From NCBI GenBank assembly GCA_032622095.1, contig CP136062.1, positions 152,328,875 through 152,392,874 on the forward strand: DNA of 64,000 bases. The letters are read 5' to 3'. The notes beneath the pieces are model-generated. The model saw nothing but the letters and a program-made list of their open reading frames with translations. It was not told where the DNA came from and ran no database searches. This document shows positions 37,881-50,183 of this stretch, piece after piece (positions within the stretch are counted from its first letter, which is position 1; every line of letters starts with the position of its first letter). The DNA comes from Siphonodentalium dalli (Eukaryota; Mollusca; Scaphopoda; Gadilida; Siphonodentaliidae). A program made the translations under genes and the position numbers.

Positions 37881-38584
37881 ACGATCACCCGTTAGTAGTA
37901 GTACTGGCCCCTCCATAGACCTCCGTAGGATTCTCATGTTGAGAACTGACTATATGTGCACTTCAATAAGTAGGTTATATGCTTTCAAAAAATAATTGGG
38001 TAGACATCAAACAAAGTTGCTGGATTGCCATGGCAACGACTTAAACATACATGCCAAATGTTGAGGTTTTCGACAACTGGCATGCTTACATTTAATTAAC
38101 CACTTGCGTGAACATATCTATGTTTGATATATAAACAGATACACCTTGTCTGGGAAATGAAAGACACAAGTTGAATGGCCATGCACATATAGATCCGTTG
38201 TCATGGTAACGATCGAATACCACCGAGGATGGGCTTAGTCAATGTCTATCCTAGCCATTGCAGGAGGCAACGAATATACCATCTATTTAGAAGATACCAC
38301 CATGCCACATATCTAACAATGGACCAAATATGAGGTCATGGCATCAAAGCTACCTGTCAATCCTTTACTGCATTCAGTCATTGTTTGAAACTAATACATG
38401 TATTGGGACGCATTGTGTTTTTGCTTCTGAACACAGGTATAAGAAGATCCTATCACGATAAACCGATAATTATAACAATATACTCACACATACTAATAAT
38501 ATATGCATTGGAATTATATATTTTAGTTTATTTTTATTATTTATTTATTAAACATCCAGGGACAAACCTTGGTGCCGTTTCCAT
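37881..38584. other. No gene recognised
   Basis: A 106-codon plus frame (38,385-38,705) runs into the next tandem repeat and has no recognisable motif. Confidence 0.5.
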
Positions 38585-38940
38585 GTTTTGGTTATACGGG
38601 GAAAGTATCCGACCAACGCCTAGGGAGGGGAAGTGCTGCCTGATTTACATCTTACAATATGTGATTAGGAGTTTGGGTTGGGCAAGTATCTGCCCAGCGA
38701 CTTGAGAGGGGAAGTGCTGCCCGATTTACATCTTACAGTATGTGATTAGGGAGTTTGGGTTGGGCAAGTATCTGCCCAGCGACTTGAGAGGGGAAGTGCT
38801 GCCCGATTTTAATCTTATAATATGTGATTATGGTGTCCGGGTAGGGCAAGTATCCGACCAGAGTCTAGGGAGGGGAAGTACTGCCCGATTTTCATTTTAT
38901 AATATGATTATGGGGTTCGGGTGGGGAAAGTATAGGGACC
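38585..38940. repeat. 82-bp tandem repeat, about 4 units
   Basis: The anchor aagtgctgcc (last unit aagtactgcc) falls at 38,631, 38,712, 38,794 and 38,876, giving periods of 81, 82 and 82 bp. Each unit includes gggcaagtatc and gaggggaagt. Open frames across it follow from the repeat. Confidence 0.9.
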
Positions 38941-39422
38941 TTTCGCCAAATCACGAACACAGTTACGGACATTGAAATATCCTGCCATTACACGGCCAAA
39001 ATTCGATCTTTACGCACGGGGATTCGTGACGAAATATGCCTCACTCAGTTTAATTATGTGCAAATATGTCAAGGATGTGCCACCGGTCCTTCTTGTTGCG
39101 CTCTAACATTATCCGCATGGTGTATAACACACGGATAAGAACATGGGACCTGAAAGAAACACACATTACTTTTTCCATGAAATATATGTGTAACTGAATA
39201 TAGTGGGAATATGCCGTCTCACCAATTAACCATCGTAGGTAAATTGTGATGTTGTCCACCTTACTAGGACAATATATCATATCCGTAATCGTAATTGTGA
39301 TTTGCAAAAGGTCTCTATTAATGAATCCAGGCCACATTGTGGACATTTACATGTACCGTGTCTGCATGCACAGGCCATTCTTTTTGTATTACATATAACT
39401 AAATACCTATAGGCGTGAACTA
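38941..39422. other. No gene recognised
   Basis: A 98-codon minus frame (39,050-39,346) has no recognisable motif. Confidence 0.5.
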
Positions 39423-39990
39423 AATAGAGGATCTACAACGATTCCCCAGTCTATAGCGGAATTTACAAAACGGGTCCAGCAAATTAGGTCTGGACGAGCT
39501 TTGGTTAGGTCCAGACCTGATTTACTGGACGAGTTTTGTAAAATCCGCTATGACGTGGGGACGAGTTGTAGATTATATTTATTACATGATCCAAAACCTC
39601 GATTAACATACTGAAATCAACAAATGGGACTTGAACTAACATCAGCTTCTTTAAGGCCTGCGATGACGTTTTACGTAACTATGTGTTGTTTGCCCACATG
39701 AAGCAATATTCCCAGATAAATACAGACTTTTTGACGTATATAATGGCGTACATTTAATGAAATAACTTTTCAAACTTTTCATTCATTAGAGTTTGTTGGG
39801 AAAATATTGCAAGCGATAGTATTTTGAGACGTAAAGTACGGAATGTAAACAGACAACAAACCGAAAGTTAAAGGTCACCTGGCACTATTTCGTGTTATTA
39901 AATGAATGTTTAATATTCCAATCTATAGAATGGGTTTATTGAATGGAATAAAATGGTAGGATAATTTAATAAAAATAAATACTTAATCGG
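39423..39990. mobile_element. Foldback/MITE family 'tagaggatctacaac', copy 3
   Basis: Full-length member: a palindromic head (ctacaacgattccccagtct and on, against ggggacgagttgtag), then tcaacaaatgggactt, cagataaatacagac and cattagagtttgttggg, ending near ggataatttaataaaaataa. This ending corresponds to the right end of copy 1. Confidence 0.75.
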
Positions 39991-41689
39991 AAGGGGTGAT
40001 TATATATTGTTTGATATATAATCACAACAACAGGGACACACGTGCAGGATCACTCTATTAAATCAAGATAAATCAACGACCAATATTTACTAAGAATAAG
40101 TGTTTTAAGATTGATCTTAGTAGTAATCGAGGATTAATGTTGAATAAATAACCGAAATATTTGATGAAAGTGTTTTTAAAGACTGTTTCCCTAACCTCCC
40201 CCATGAACACCCACCCAATAGGAAAATTTAACTTATGCATGACCAAAGTTGATGACGTGTTAATTCTTTCATACAAATCTCCGTTATTTAGTCACAGTAT
40301 GTTCTATATAGAGTTGTCACCCTTCCTGATTAGCGTAGGTATGCGAGTTTTTATGCATAATCGTACGCACGTGTTCCCTGGTGTCCGTTTATTATATTAA
40401 TTTCTCTTTATTATGGGCCGGATTAGATATATTTTTATATCTAACGAGATGCGTATCAGGTGGCGTGCAACACGATCACGTATAGTGTTACCAAATCATG
40501 GCTATATCTCGCACGCGTACACACAGATTACGTTGGGTTACACCACTGGTCGATTGATCCTGCTAATTTGCTATTATGTTGGGTTTATATTTTATGCCAA
40601 TTATGACAAAGGGGATGTTGGGTCTAATAACTTAAAACACGGTGCACAATGCCACATAGGCCCATCGGACAGGCAGGTGCAAACCAGTATGAAGAATCAA
40701 CTGACAACAGAGAAGCGAACTCTTGGCTCTCTACAAGTCAACAAAGGCATACAGAGTAGTAAAACTGCTGATTTTTCTGTCGTCGTACATATAATGTCTT
40801 AAAATTATATGAATATAAAATCAGTGCATGCATATCGTGATGGAAGATGAAAGTAGCTGCACGTCATATGCAATAAATGGGGATGGTTTTAGGGTTCTGG
40901 TTGTAGCAGAGTCACTGGGCGTTTTTGTCCTGTCCTTATTTTCCTTCCGTTTCCTTTCCTTCCAATATTTTATTCTATGAATCGTGGCGACGTATTCTAT
41001 AGAAACAGATGTATGACTGGAAGATGACGAAAGCACACATACCGGTTCCAGAATTCTGGTCCAGTATGTATAGGGAATGGTCAATTTTGTTTGCAATAGC
41101 AAGTGACATATGTTTAAACTTTTTTTGTGGTTTTTCCTGGGTTCACCATGTACAGTGTACTTGAATGGCCAAATGGTCTACACGCCTAATATAACTTAGT
41201 GTCATTGTTGTCGTCACATCCTATATGTACCCTATGCAATGTTGTGATACTGCGTATCAATATGTAATAAATTGTTTATATAACTTATTTCGCAGGTACG
41301 TACAGGAATCAACCTCACCATGTCTTGTGACCAACATTCCCACGAGAGGACATCCCTGTAATTGTTCCAGTTTGAGTACACACTGTACTTTTACAATAAT
41401 CTGACTGTCGAAGTTTGATAATCTCTAGGTTTTGGTAAACTTTAATAATTTGGAAGATTCTAGTGATGGAACAGACTCCATGGAAACATCGTTCTGTTGC
41501 ACTGTTGCCCAATTTGTATAGGTACTTGTTGTTCCCTCGTCCATCATGATAAAACGTTGTGAGTCATGATCCAGGAGCGGTTTACACAAACTGGGAAATT
41601 GATTTGGAAAATACATACCAAAATAAGTTTTAAATATCCAAAACTAATCATTTGGAACAATTACAAATGTTACTCATATTTTTTAAATG
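39991..41689. other. No supported gene; small hairpin
   Basis: A perfect 11-bp hairpin lies at about 39,996-40,025 (gtgattatata/tatataatcac). The longest frame is 129 codons on the plus strand (40,413-40,802); I recognise no domain, signal peptide or splice context. Other frames are under 100 codons. Confidence 0.5.
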
Positions 41690-43195
41690 GTCGCAATGAC
41701 ACCCCTGTATCTGTTAATGTCGAATGACACATGTATCTGTTAATGTCGAATGACACATGTATCTGTCAATGTCGAATGACACCCCTGTATCTGTTAATGT
41801 CGAATGTCACACCTGTATATGTTAGTGTCGAATAACACACCTGTATATGTTAATGTTGAATGACACACCTGTATATGTTAATGTTGAATGACACACCTGT
41901 ATATGTTAATGTCGAATGACACACCTGTATCTGTTAACGTCGAATGACACAACTGTATATGTTAGTGTTGAATGACACACATGTATCTGTTAGTGTTGAA
42001 TTACACACCTGTATATGTTAATCTCAAATGGCACACCTGTATCTGTTTATGTCGAATGACACACATGTATCTGTTAATGTCGAATGACACACCTGTATAT
42101 GTTAGTGTTGAATGACACACCTGTATATGTTAATGTCGAATGACACACCTGTATCTGTCAATGTCGAATGACACACCTGTATCTGTTAATGTCGAATGAC
42201 ACACATGTATATGTTAATGTCGAATGACACACTTGTATATGTTAGTGTTGAATGACACACCTGTATATGTTAATGTCGAATGACACACCTGTATCTGTCA
42301 ATGTCGAATGACACACCTGTATCTGTTAATGTCGAATGACACACATGTATCTGTTAATGTCGAATGACACACCTGTATCTGTCAATGTCGAATGACACAC
42401 CTGTATCCGTTAATGTCAAATGACACACTGTATCTGTTTATGTCGAATGACACACATGTATCTGTCAATGTCGAATTACACACCTGTATATGTTAATGTC
42501 GAATGACACACCTGTATATGTTAGTGTCGAATAACACCTTGTATCTGTTAATGTTGAATGACACCTGTATATGTTAATGTTGAATGACACCTGTATCTGT
42601 TAATGTCGAATGACACACCTGTATCTGTTATTGTCGAATGACACACCTGTATCTGTTAATGTCGAATGACACACCTGTATCTGTTATTGTCGAATGACAC
42701 GCCTGTATATGTTAATGTTGAATGGCACACCTGTATATGTTAATGTCGAATGACACACATGTATCTGTTAATGTCGAATGACACACCTGTATCTGTTAAT
42801 GTCGAATGACACACCTGTATATGTTAGTGTCGAATAACACACTTGTATATGTTTATGTTGAATGACACACCTGTATCTGTTATTGTCGAATGACACACCT
42901 GTATATGTTAATGTCGAATGACACACCAGTATCTGTTAATGTCGAATGACACACCTGTATCTGTTAATGTCAAATGGCACACCTGTAACTGTTATTGTCG
43001 AATGACACACCTGTATCTGTTAATGTCGAATGACACCTGTATCTGTTAATGTCGAATGACACACCTGTATCTGTTAATGTCGAATGACACACCTGTATCT
43101 GTTAATGTCAAATGGCACACATGTATCTGTTAATGTCGAATGACACCTGTATCTGTTAATGTCGAATGACACCTGTATCTGTTAATGTCGAAAAC
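41690..43195. repeat. 28-bp minisatellite (about 54 units)
   Basis: Units read gtcgaatgacacacctgtat followed by ctgttaat, 28 bp. Common 26-bp units lack one AC, and there are single-base variants (atg for ctg, tatatg for tatctg, gttgaat for gtcgaat). Variants are scattered with no evident long period. The array ends sharply at gtcgaaaactaac. Confidence 0.95.
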
Positions 43196-43369
43196 TAACT
43201 CGCGTTTTCTGCTATATATTTACGCGATATCGAACACTTTTCGATGCAAACTAATGTATTATTGTTGGTAATGTCTTTGCATTAGTATGCTGTTGATATT
43301 GGGCCTACCATCCTCGGGAAGGTAATGGTTATTGTCCCTGCATGTTCTGTTGTTGTCACGCCATGGAGT

Positions 43370-43700
43370 TTGAACTTATAATAGGATTTGTTCATAACGG
43401 GCTTAGAATCGCTTCATTTTGAGAGTCATTTTAGTGCCAGTATGATGTACTCATATTTACTTATTATAAGTTTATTGTGAGCTGAAATTAACAGGAATTA
43501 ATAAACCAACTCACGTCTTACCATGCAGATGCACGCTCTATATAATGTGTTTTCACTATGTCCCGCGCAAGTCAACAAAATAACGGTTATAAGTCCAATA
43601 TGGGCTTCTTCCTTTGCACGAGGATATGTTGCATTGCCAGGTGAGAGGCAATTGCACCCATTCATGGTTATGGAGTTGTGTGAACTTAACCATTCAATGA
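43370..43700. repeat. Dispersed repeat 'ataggttcatattgg', diverged copy
   Basis: Phrases gaacttataataggatttg, ataatgtgttttcac, cccgcgcaa and ataagtccaatatgggctt match the family at 3.1-3.3 kb. Antiparallel frames of up to 94 codons overlap it and are not supported. Confidence 0.45.
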
Positions 43701-43727
43701 CTGGGCTTTCCTGAAATTGCGCGAATA

Positions 43728-43902
43728 CCCTGGGCCAATGCATTCTCTTATATATGGGAGTCGCACATAGGGAGCCTTGCACATATAAGAGAATACATTG
43801 GCCTAATCATATATACGTTGACATTCTAAGCCACTGAATTTTCTTATATATGCGATTCTCCGCATGGGAGACTCGCATATTTAAGAGAATGCAATGACAC
43901 AG
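43728..43902. mobile_element. Paired-hairpin core, diverged copy
   Basis: Two hairpins stand in tandem: 43,733-43,803 (ccaatgcattctcttatata arm, loop near cacatagggag) and about 43,831-43,902, with a 30-bp spacer. Outer ends are ccctgggcc and gacacagg. No flanking piggyBac-like termini are visible, so this core stands alone. Confidence 0.7.
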
Positions 43903-44382
43903 GAACTTTAGTGTTACACCAGCGCAACTCCCACCATGAAAGGATTAAAATTAACCGCGTCTCGACGTACGTGCATCCACAGATGGGAATAGACCCGAAG
44001 TACGACAAATTGTGGTGCCACGTGACCACATCAAGCCAACGAAGAATGGCTATATTCAAATAGCAAGGTAGAGTTCTGTCCCCTCACTACGATGGTCAGA
44101 CCACTGCCATCACGTATTGAATGCATATGCTTTCCTAACATTTTTAATTAAGACTGTTGTCGGTTACAATTCATTCTGCGTTATTCAGACAAACAAAACT
44201 GTCCATATCAAATTTGAAATTGGCCGCATCATTGTTCGATATAATACCGCAAAATAGCCTGTCCCACAACGCCTATGCCGATTAGCCAGAAGTAAATAAA
44301 AACATGTTTCTGAAACGAGCTTGGTATACTTTCCACTAAAACTTGAATCAACTGGATATATCATACGTTAGACAAGAAATAG
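43903..44382. other. No gene recognised
   Basis: A 71-codon minus frame (43,844-44,059) overlaps the hairpin core and lacks motifs. Nothing else is supported. Confidence 0.45.
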
Positions 44383-44795
44383 AGGATCTACAACTCGTCC
44401 CCACTTTATAGCGGAATTTACAACTCGTCCCCACTTTATAGCGGAATTTACAAAACGAGTCCAGTAAATTTACTGGACTGTTGTAAATTCCGCTGTAAAC
44501 TGGGGACGAGTTGTAAATTATATTTATTACATGATTCAAACTTCGATAAAACATACTTAAATCAACAAATGGGACGTGACACTAACATTGGCTTCTATAA
44601 GGCCCGCGATCACGCTTCACGTACTATGACTATGCGTTGTTTGCCCGCGTAAATAAATAGTCCCAGATAAATAAAGACTCGCTGACGTATTTAATGTCGT
44701 AAATTTAATTAAATAACATTTCAAACTATTCATTCATTAGAGTTTGTTGGAAAAGGAATAAAGGTAGAATAGAATCATGTAATAAAACGTGATTA
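44383..44795. mobile_element. Foldback/MITE family 'tagaggatctacaac', copy 4
   Basis: The palindromic head has an internal 30-bp duplication (acaactcgtccccactttat, twice) and a shortened centre (ccagtaaatttactgga). Body landmarks caacaaatgggacgtg, cagataaataaagactc and cattagagtttgttgg follow. It ends near atcatgtaataaaacg. Confidence 0.7.
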
Positions 44796-45380
44796 GAAAC
44801 GACATACAGTGTACGTGGCAGCCATTTCCCGATTTTGTTTCTGTTCCAAAAATAGGCACTATAGCACGCGATGGCAGTGTGTGTCCAGCGTAGCGAGGGC
44901 ACAGAAATCCGCCTTGCAGTTTGTGATATCGTCTGAACTTCGTGCACCAGTCCACGATCACGTGGGGTTAACGAATCATGTCATATTCCCGTCTGTGCGC
45001 ACCAATATCACGTGGAATTATAACGGATCACGACCAATTATCGTCTTCGTGGTTCCATGCCATTTATCACGTGCTATTACCTCAATATCACGGAATTTGC
45101 TGCTCCGTGGACCCCGATCGCAAATGTGAATCCCGATCGTCAGTTTGATAGCACAAAAGCACACATCAATGACAACAAAGCCAGACGATATAACGATAAT
45201 GGAGAATTAAAAGCTTTTATTATTACATCCATTTACTCTGAAGGCAAATCTTTTGAAAGCGATGCGCATTGGATATTATACTTAATTGTATTAAAGGATC
45301 GACTTTCATTGTAGGGTAACAAAAGTCATAATGACACGAGCATTAACGTTGATTTAGTATGGCATTATAGCGGGACTACA
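44796..45380. other. No supported gene; repeated CACGTG sites
   Basis: Four cacg(t)-type sites (atcacgtgg, atcacgtgg, atcacgtgc, atcacgg) lie between 44,955 and 45,100, one within gtggggttaacgaatca. This recalls the 60-bp minisatellite unit but is not tandem. Plus frames of 106 and 85 codons have no motif. Confidence 0.45.
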
Positions 45381-45383
45381 TAT

Positions 45384-45840
45384 GTGACCCGCCATATCAA
45401 ATCCAGTCGTAAGTCGGGATTTTGTTTACACTGTGCCAATGCATTCTCTTATATATGCGAGTCGCCATAGGTCGCCTCGCATATATAAGAGAATGCATTG
45501 GCCTAACAATTTTTTATCATTTTTTTTAAATAAATGTTTCTTACAATTTTTAGGACATAAAATAAAAAACATCCATTACCCTGCAGGGAGCCCCACACAT
45601 ATATAGAAGCATATAGAAGAGTGTCGTCTGCTCATGTTTGTCTGGGGCTCTGTATGGGTGAAATTATAAAATTGTTAAAGAATACAAGAAAAAATTATTA
45701 AAATTGTAAAAAATTGTTAGGCCAATGCATTCTCTTATATATGCGAGGCGACCTATGGTCGACTCGCATATATAAGAGAATGCATTGGCACAGGGTAAAA
45801 AAAATCCCGACTTACGACTGGATTTGATATGGCGGGTCAC
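45384..45840. mobile_element. DNA transposon with perfect 40-bp inverted ends
   Basis: The first 40 bases (gtgacccgccatatcaaatc and on to gggatttt) are the exact reverse complement of 45,801-45,840. Between them are the two hairpins (about 45,433-45,503 and 45,719-45,789) also found in the piggyBac-like MITEs, and a spacer of about 215 bp. The spacer carries an imperfect hairpin (agccccacacat opposite atgtttgtctggggct, about 45,588-45,650). ATAT flanks both sides but also suits the local AT repeat, so the target duplication is uncertain. Non-coding and non-autonomous. The termini do not resemble the TTAA-flanked family. Confidence 0.85.
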
Positions 45841-45884
45841 ATATATATATCAAACACATTCAATCGAGTGGATGGTCTGTGACA

Positions 45885-46000
45885 AGATAGTCTCGTGAAA
45901 ATAGGTTCACACTGGACCCAGATATTCACATAGGGTCACACTGGAGTTATGTGGTTCTGAAATAAGCCATAGTGGATGTATACCCGTTATTCCCACACCT
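45885..46000. repeat. Dispersed repeat 'ataggttcatattgg', fragment
   Basis: Contains gaaaataggttcacactgg, atattcacatagggtcacac and aataagccatagtgg, in the same order as the family copies at 4.4 and 6.4 kb. Confidence 0.5.
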
Positions 46001-47234
46001 GGATAAGTGGTCCTGCTAATATGCTATGATGCGGGTAGGACAAACTGATGCCGTTACGAAAAAGTACCCTTATGTTTTCTAAAGTTGTCATTTTCGCGGT
46101 GTTTGGCTAATCCGAGCGTTTTAAGGATAAAACCAATGTGTGTATGAAACACCCAAGAACATATATATTTTTTGAATAGTATAATAATGCCTGCGCTTGT
46201 CATTCTAAAACGACATGAATAACCATCTTGACTATAGTCGAAACGAAGGCGGTTGATAACGGAATGAAGGCAGCAGTTCATTCAGTGGGTGTCGTTCTAA
46301 TTCAGCCACCGGTCATATCACGCACGACGCGATCAGTGGTCAGTTTATTTGTGGAGGAAAGCGACACAAAGGGTTAATTTTACTGGATTGTTTGTTTACT
46401 TAGGGTTTAAAGTGACGTGTTCCGAACATAATAAGGTACAATAATGCAAAAAATAATCTATTTGCATAAATTTGATATCCAAATAGTAATAAAAAAGTGT
46501 CAGTGTTATAAACTAAATACACGCAGTGAGCCAGTGACTATTATTGGCACGATCTTTGTCGTAGTGTTTATGCCCAATAACGCGTCTCGAATAAGTAACA
46601 AGAAAACCATAGTCAGAAATGGCAACGCCACCAAGATCATATTATTAGCCATAAATATAAATTATAATATAAAATATATTGGTTACATGAATGCACCGCC
46701 TCAGAATTCCGTTAAATAATACATGTAGTTATATACTGCAACCATAAGACATCCAGCGAATACACACCCCACGAAAACCCGAAATGTGTTGTTCTGCAAG
46801 ATATCCCATCGCTATAGCTCAATTTGACAAGGCCAGATTAGCTTTTCTGCACTATCCTAAAACAATAAAGCTTCTCAAATCATCGGCATATAGTCAATAG
46901 AACTTTCACGAACTTGGCCATTCCAACTACAGCTTTTACCGGACTCGTGGTCGCAGTACAACTTTAATGCGTCCCAAAATAACCGGAAAAACAATTATCT
47001 ATTTAAAAACCTATACATAGGACCATGGATTTCTATAATTTGGCCAACAGTATACACCGGTGGCATTAATAACTAATTACATGTTTGCGTAGTTTAACCG
47101 TTGTGTTCTCTGAAATGGTATACAGTCGATGTGGTTGGTATTTCCGATAATCTTAGTTCACTGTTACATTCTTCCAGTGGAGATATTGTTTTGATTGTAA
47201 CTTATCGGTTTTATTCAATGAAATAAGTCAACAC
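46001..47234. other. No gene recognised
   Basis: A 91-codon plus frame (46,444-46,719) and a 75-codon minus frame (46,054-46,281) show no recognisable motif. Confidence 0.5.
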
Positions 47235-48130
47235 TATGTCTTTAAAGTCGCTTTAGCCACTTCTGTCCATATCACGACTGACAAGACTGAATCAAGAATA
47301 AGCAAAGCAACTGTGAAGAGTAAACTGTGAATTAGATTAAAAACAACGACATATCTATAAACTAGAGGCCGAGCATGATCCTCATGTTTAACCCATACAT
47401 CAAACGAGAGGCCGATCACGATTGTTCAGTTAGGTTTTAATGTCGTTTTAGCCGCTATGCCATATCACCACTGAATTAGAGGTGTGACTGTCCGAATGGG
47501 ACTAAGAATACCCCCCGTGTTTTTAAAATACTAAGATGTTTCACATGTCAGTAAACATTTAGATAAAATAATAAAATAACAGTTCCCATTGCAGGTGCAC
47601 AACCCTAACCCTAATCTTAAACATATTGACCAAAAAATTTAGGAATAAAAGTTCTAAGTCGAAAAAGGGGAATAACTCCACAAAAACAAGTCGGACAGAC
47701 ATCATAATCGCAGGTGCACAGGTTCCCATGGTACTAAATATCAGTGCCAAGATTATAAAACATTGACCTAAAAATGTAGGAATAAAAGCTCGGACAAAAT
47801 TATGCATGTTGCAAACAAATTTCTAAGTCGAAAAAGGGGGATAACTCCACCAAAAAAAGTCCGACAGATGTCATAATCGCAGTTACACAGGTTCCCATAG
47901 TGGTTGATGTCTGTGATAAGTTGCACGGAAATTGATAAAAAAAAAGACTGAGAAAAACTCCGGACAAATTTGAGTCGACGGACGGACGAACGACGGACGG
48001 ACAAGCTGATTCCAGTATACCTCCCTAACTTTGTTGCGGGGGTATAAAGAAACTGAAGCAAGATAAACGAAGCAACTGTGAAGAGGAGACTGAATTCAAA
48101 CGAGAGGCCGACCATAGTCGTCTGATGTTT
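47235..48130. repeat. Mollusc-type GGACGGAC repeat inside an older repeat
   Basis: Two subunits (about 47,570-47,760 and 47,760-48,050) share cataatcgcag.t.cacaggtt, aatgtaggaataaaagctc, gtcgaaaaaggggaataact and ccacaaaaa.aagtc. The block ends in cgacggacggacgaacgac, then tatacctccctaac.ttgttgcgggggtata, a terminal hairpin. It is flanked by copies of another repeat (gcaactgtgaagag, aaacgagaggccga) near 47,310-47,420 and 48,070-48,120. Minus ORFs of 82 and 125 codons lie within and are not supported. Confidence 0.65.
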
Positions 48131-48455
48131 AACCCATACATACAACCATACCGAATCATCGACTATACAGTCGAAATCATCAATCTAGAACAGAATATAT
48201 ATCTGTTCACGAAAGACTGACTGGAATGAGAGTTTACATGGCATAGAACTAGAATTTATCGACAAAATGTTTAAATCAAATCAACCAAATTACCCTAATT
48301 ATACAGGGCAGGGGTTTGTCATCATAAACTAGCTGTGCCATGAGATATAAACACTTCCAGATGACAAATCAGATAGCATGAATATGGACGGATGGAAGAG
48401 GGTTAATATTTCCCAATCGTTCATCATAGTATTGATTTAGATGTGCTAATGTGGC
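48131..48455. other. No gene recognised
   Basis: Nothing supported. Confidence 0.45.
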
Positions 48456-48770
48456 TCAATAATCATTGGAACCGGTTCATTGACCAAATTGTGATGGTTA
48501 CAGTTATGCCCTGTGCCAATACATTCTCTTATATATGCGAGTCGACCATAGGTCGCCTCGCATATATAAGAGAATGCATTGGCCTAAATAAAATCTTTTT
48601 TTAACACTTTTTACCATTTTTTCTTATAATATTTTCTACATTCTTTGACAATTTGATAATTTTTAATATGTGTTAAGCCAATGCATTCTCTTATATATGC
48701 GAGGCGACCTATGGTCGACTCGCATATATAAGAGAATGCATTGGCACAGGGCCGTTCTGTTGGATGAACA
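48456..48770. mobile_element. piggyBac-like MITE, copy 3 (truncated)
   Basis: It begins within the family sequence at tcattggaaccggttcattg, lacking the left terminus. It continues through tggttacagttatgccctg and both hairpins (about 48,514-48,583 and 48,677-48,747), and stops inside the right terminus (gccgttctgttgg) without gtaaagggttaa. The spacer between hairpins is about 93 bp. Confidence 0.8.
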
Positions 48771-48974
48771 ACTATAAGTCTCATTTGTACTTATTTTTCC
48801 AACCTCAACTTTGATGATATTAATTATACTGAAAACAATTTTTGAAGCCTTACAAAAGTGGCTTTGATGTTATAACAGATGTACTCTAAACATTGTGGAT
48901 ATTGGTATTATGCTCATGATTAATCTATTATTAATTAATGTATTTTGTGCTAGTAAGTCAACATACCAAATATA

Positions 48975-49930
48975 GACTTATTAAAGTTATCACGGAAACT
49001 AAAACAAGAGCATCGCTAGGGCGTGGCAAAATACGACACTGGTAGTTTCAATAAAAGGCCGCCGGTCACAGTGTCCCCCAAAAAAGTGGCTTCATTGGGG
49101 GCATCAGCTTTTCTGAAAAAAATAACAAGGACCCTAAATCCGATTCTAAATTTCAGAACAAAATGGGTGGATCGTACCCATATTCGAACTTGATCTGTAT
49201 TTCGAGCTGATAAACTCATATACCAAATTTGATTCAGATATGATCTCACAAACTGAAGTTATCATCCGGAAACCAGAAAATTACAAGATTCTAAGTAAAC
49301 AAAAGGGCCATAACTCTCGCATAAATGGGCGGAGCAAACCCATATTCGAACTTGACCTGTATTTTCGTCTGTTAAACTCACATATGAAATTTGCTTTTGA
49401 TCTAATAACCGAAACTAAAGTTATCATCCGAAAACCATTTCCGGACGGACGGGCGGACGGACGGACACCGGCTATTTTAATAGTCTTTTTTTTTTCGGGG
49501 GACAATAAGGGTCATAACTCTGGCAAATATTGGCGGGCGGAATCCGAATCGAACATGACATGAATTTTGTGCTAGTACCAAATTCCATTCCATTCAGTTC
49601 AGACTTACTAAAGTTATCATCCGGAAACGAAAATTGAGTGCAAATTCCAACAAAAATGGCTGTAACTATGGTGTAAATTCGCTGACGGAACCCGAATTCT
49701 AACTTGACCTGTATGTTGTGCTAGTAAACACACATACCAAATTTCATTCCATTCAGACTTACTAACGTTATCATCCGGAAACGATAAAAAAAGCGGATGG
49801 ACGGACAGACGGACTAATAACATAATACGTTCCCTTTTTTTTTCAAAATGGGCGTATAAAAAGGGAACGGACGGACAGACAGACGCCCCGATGACCAATA
49901 ACATAATATGTCCCCTTATTAAATGGCGTA
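48975..49930. repeat. Mollusc-type multimeric repeat with GGAC runs
   Basis: The phrase gttatcatccggaaac, preceded by acttacta-like sequence, recurs at 49,258, 49,420, 49,613 and 49,767, with a diverged form at 48,986. Between them are gggccataactct, cccatattcgaacttgacct and cataccaaatt. Three GGAC-rich runs follow (about 49,440-49,468; 49,795-49,815; 49,867-49,883). The last is followed by tgaccaataacataatatgt. Structure suggests a SINE-like or tandem-dimer repeat. ORFs on both strands are incidental. Confidence 0.7.
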
Positions 49931-50030
49931 TAAAAAGGAAAACACAAAATGATTTAATTCACTGTAAGGCAGCGGTTGTTAGAAGCAACAGAAATGTCAC
50001 TTGTCCACACTCACTTCAACATCTACAAAA

Positions 50031-50183
50031 TTTAGTACGCATTATAACGGTCCATGGCTTATTACTAGATTAGTAAGCATTATAACGGTCCATGGCTTAT
50101 TAGTAGATTAGTAAGCATTATAACGGTCCATGGCTTATACTAGATTAGTAAGCATTATAACGGTCCATGGCTTATTAGTAGAT
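50031..50183. repeat. 38-bp tandem repeat, 4 units
   Basis: Units read cattataacggtccatggct followed by tattagtagattagtaag. The third unit has a small deletion (cttatactag). Confidence 0.95.

Noticed and set aside
40413..40802. 129-codon open frame as a gene
   Set aside because: No recognisable domain, no splice or promoter context, and length is within what AT-moderate random sequence gives over 64 kb on two strands.
47600..47620. Interstitial telomere repeat
   Set aside because: Only about two CCCTAA units are present (accctaaccctaatc), within a dispersed repeat. Too short to be meaningful.
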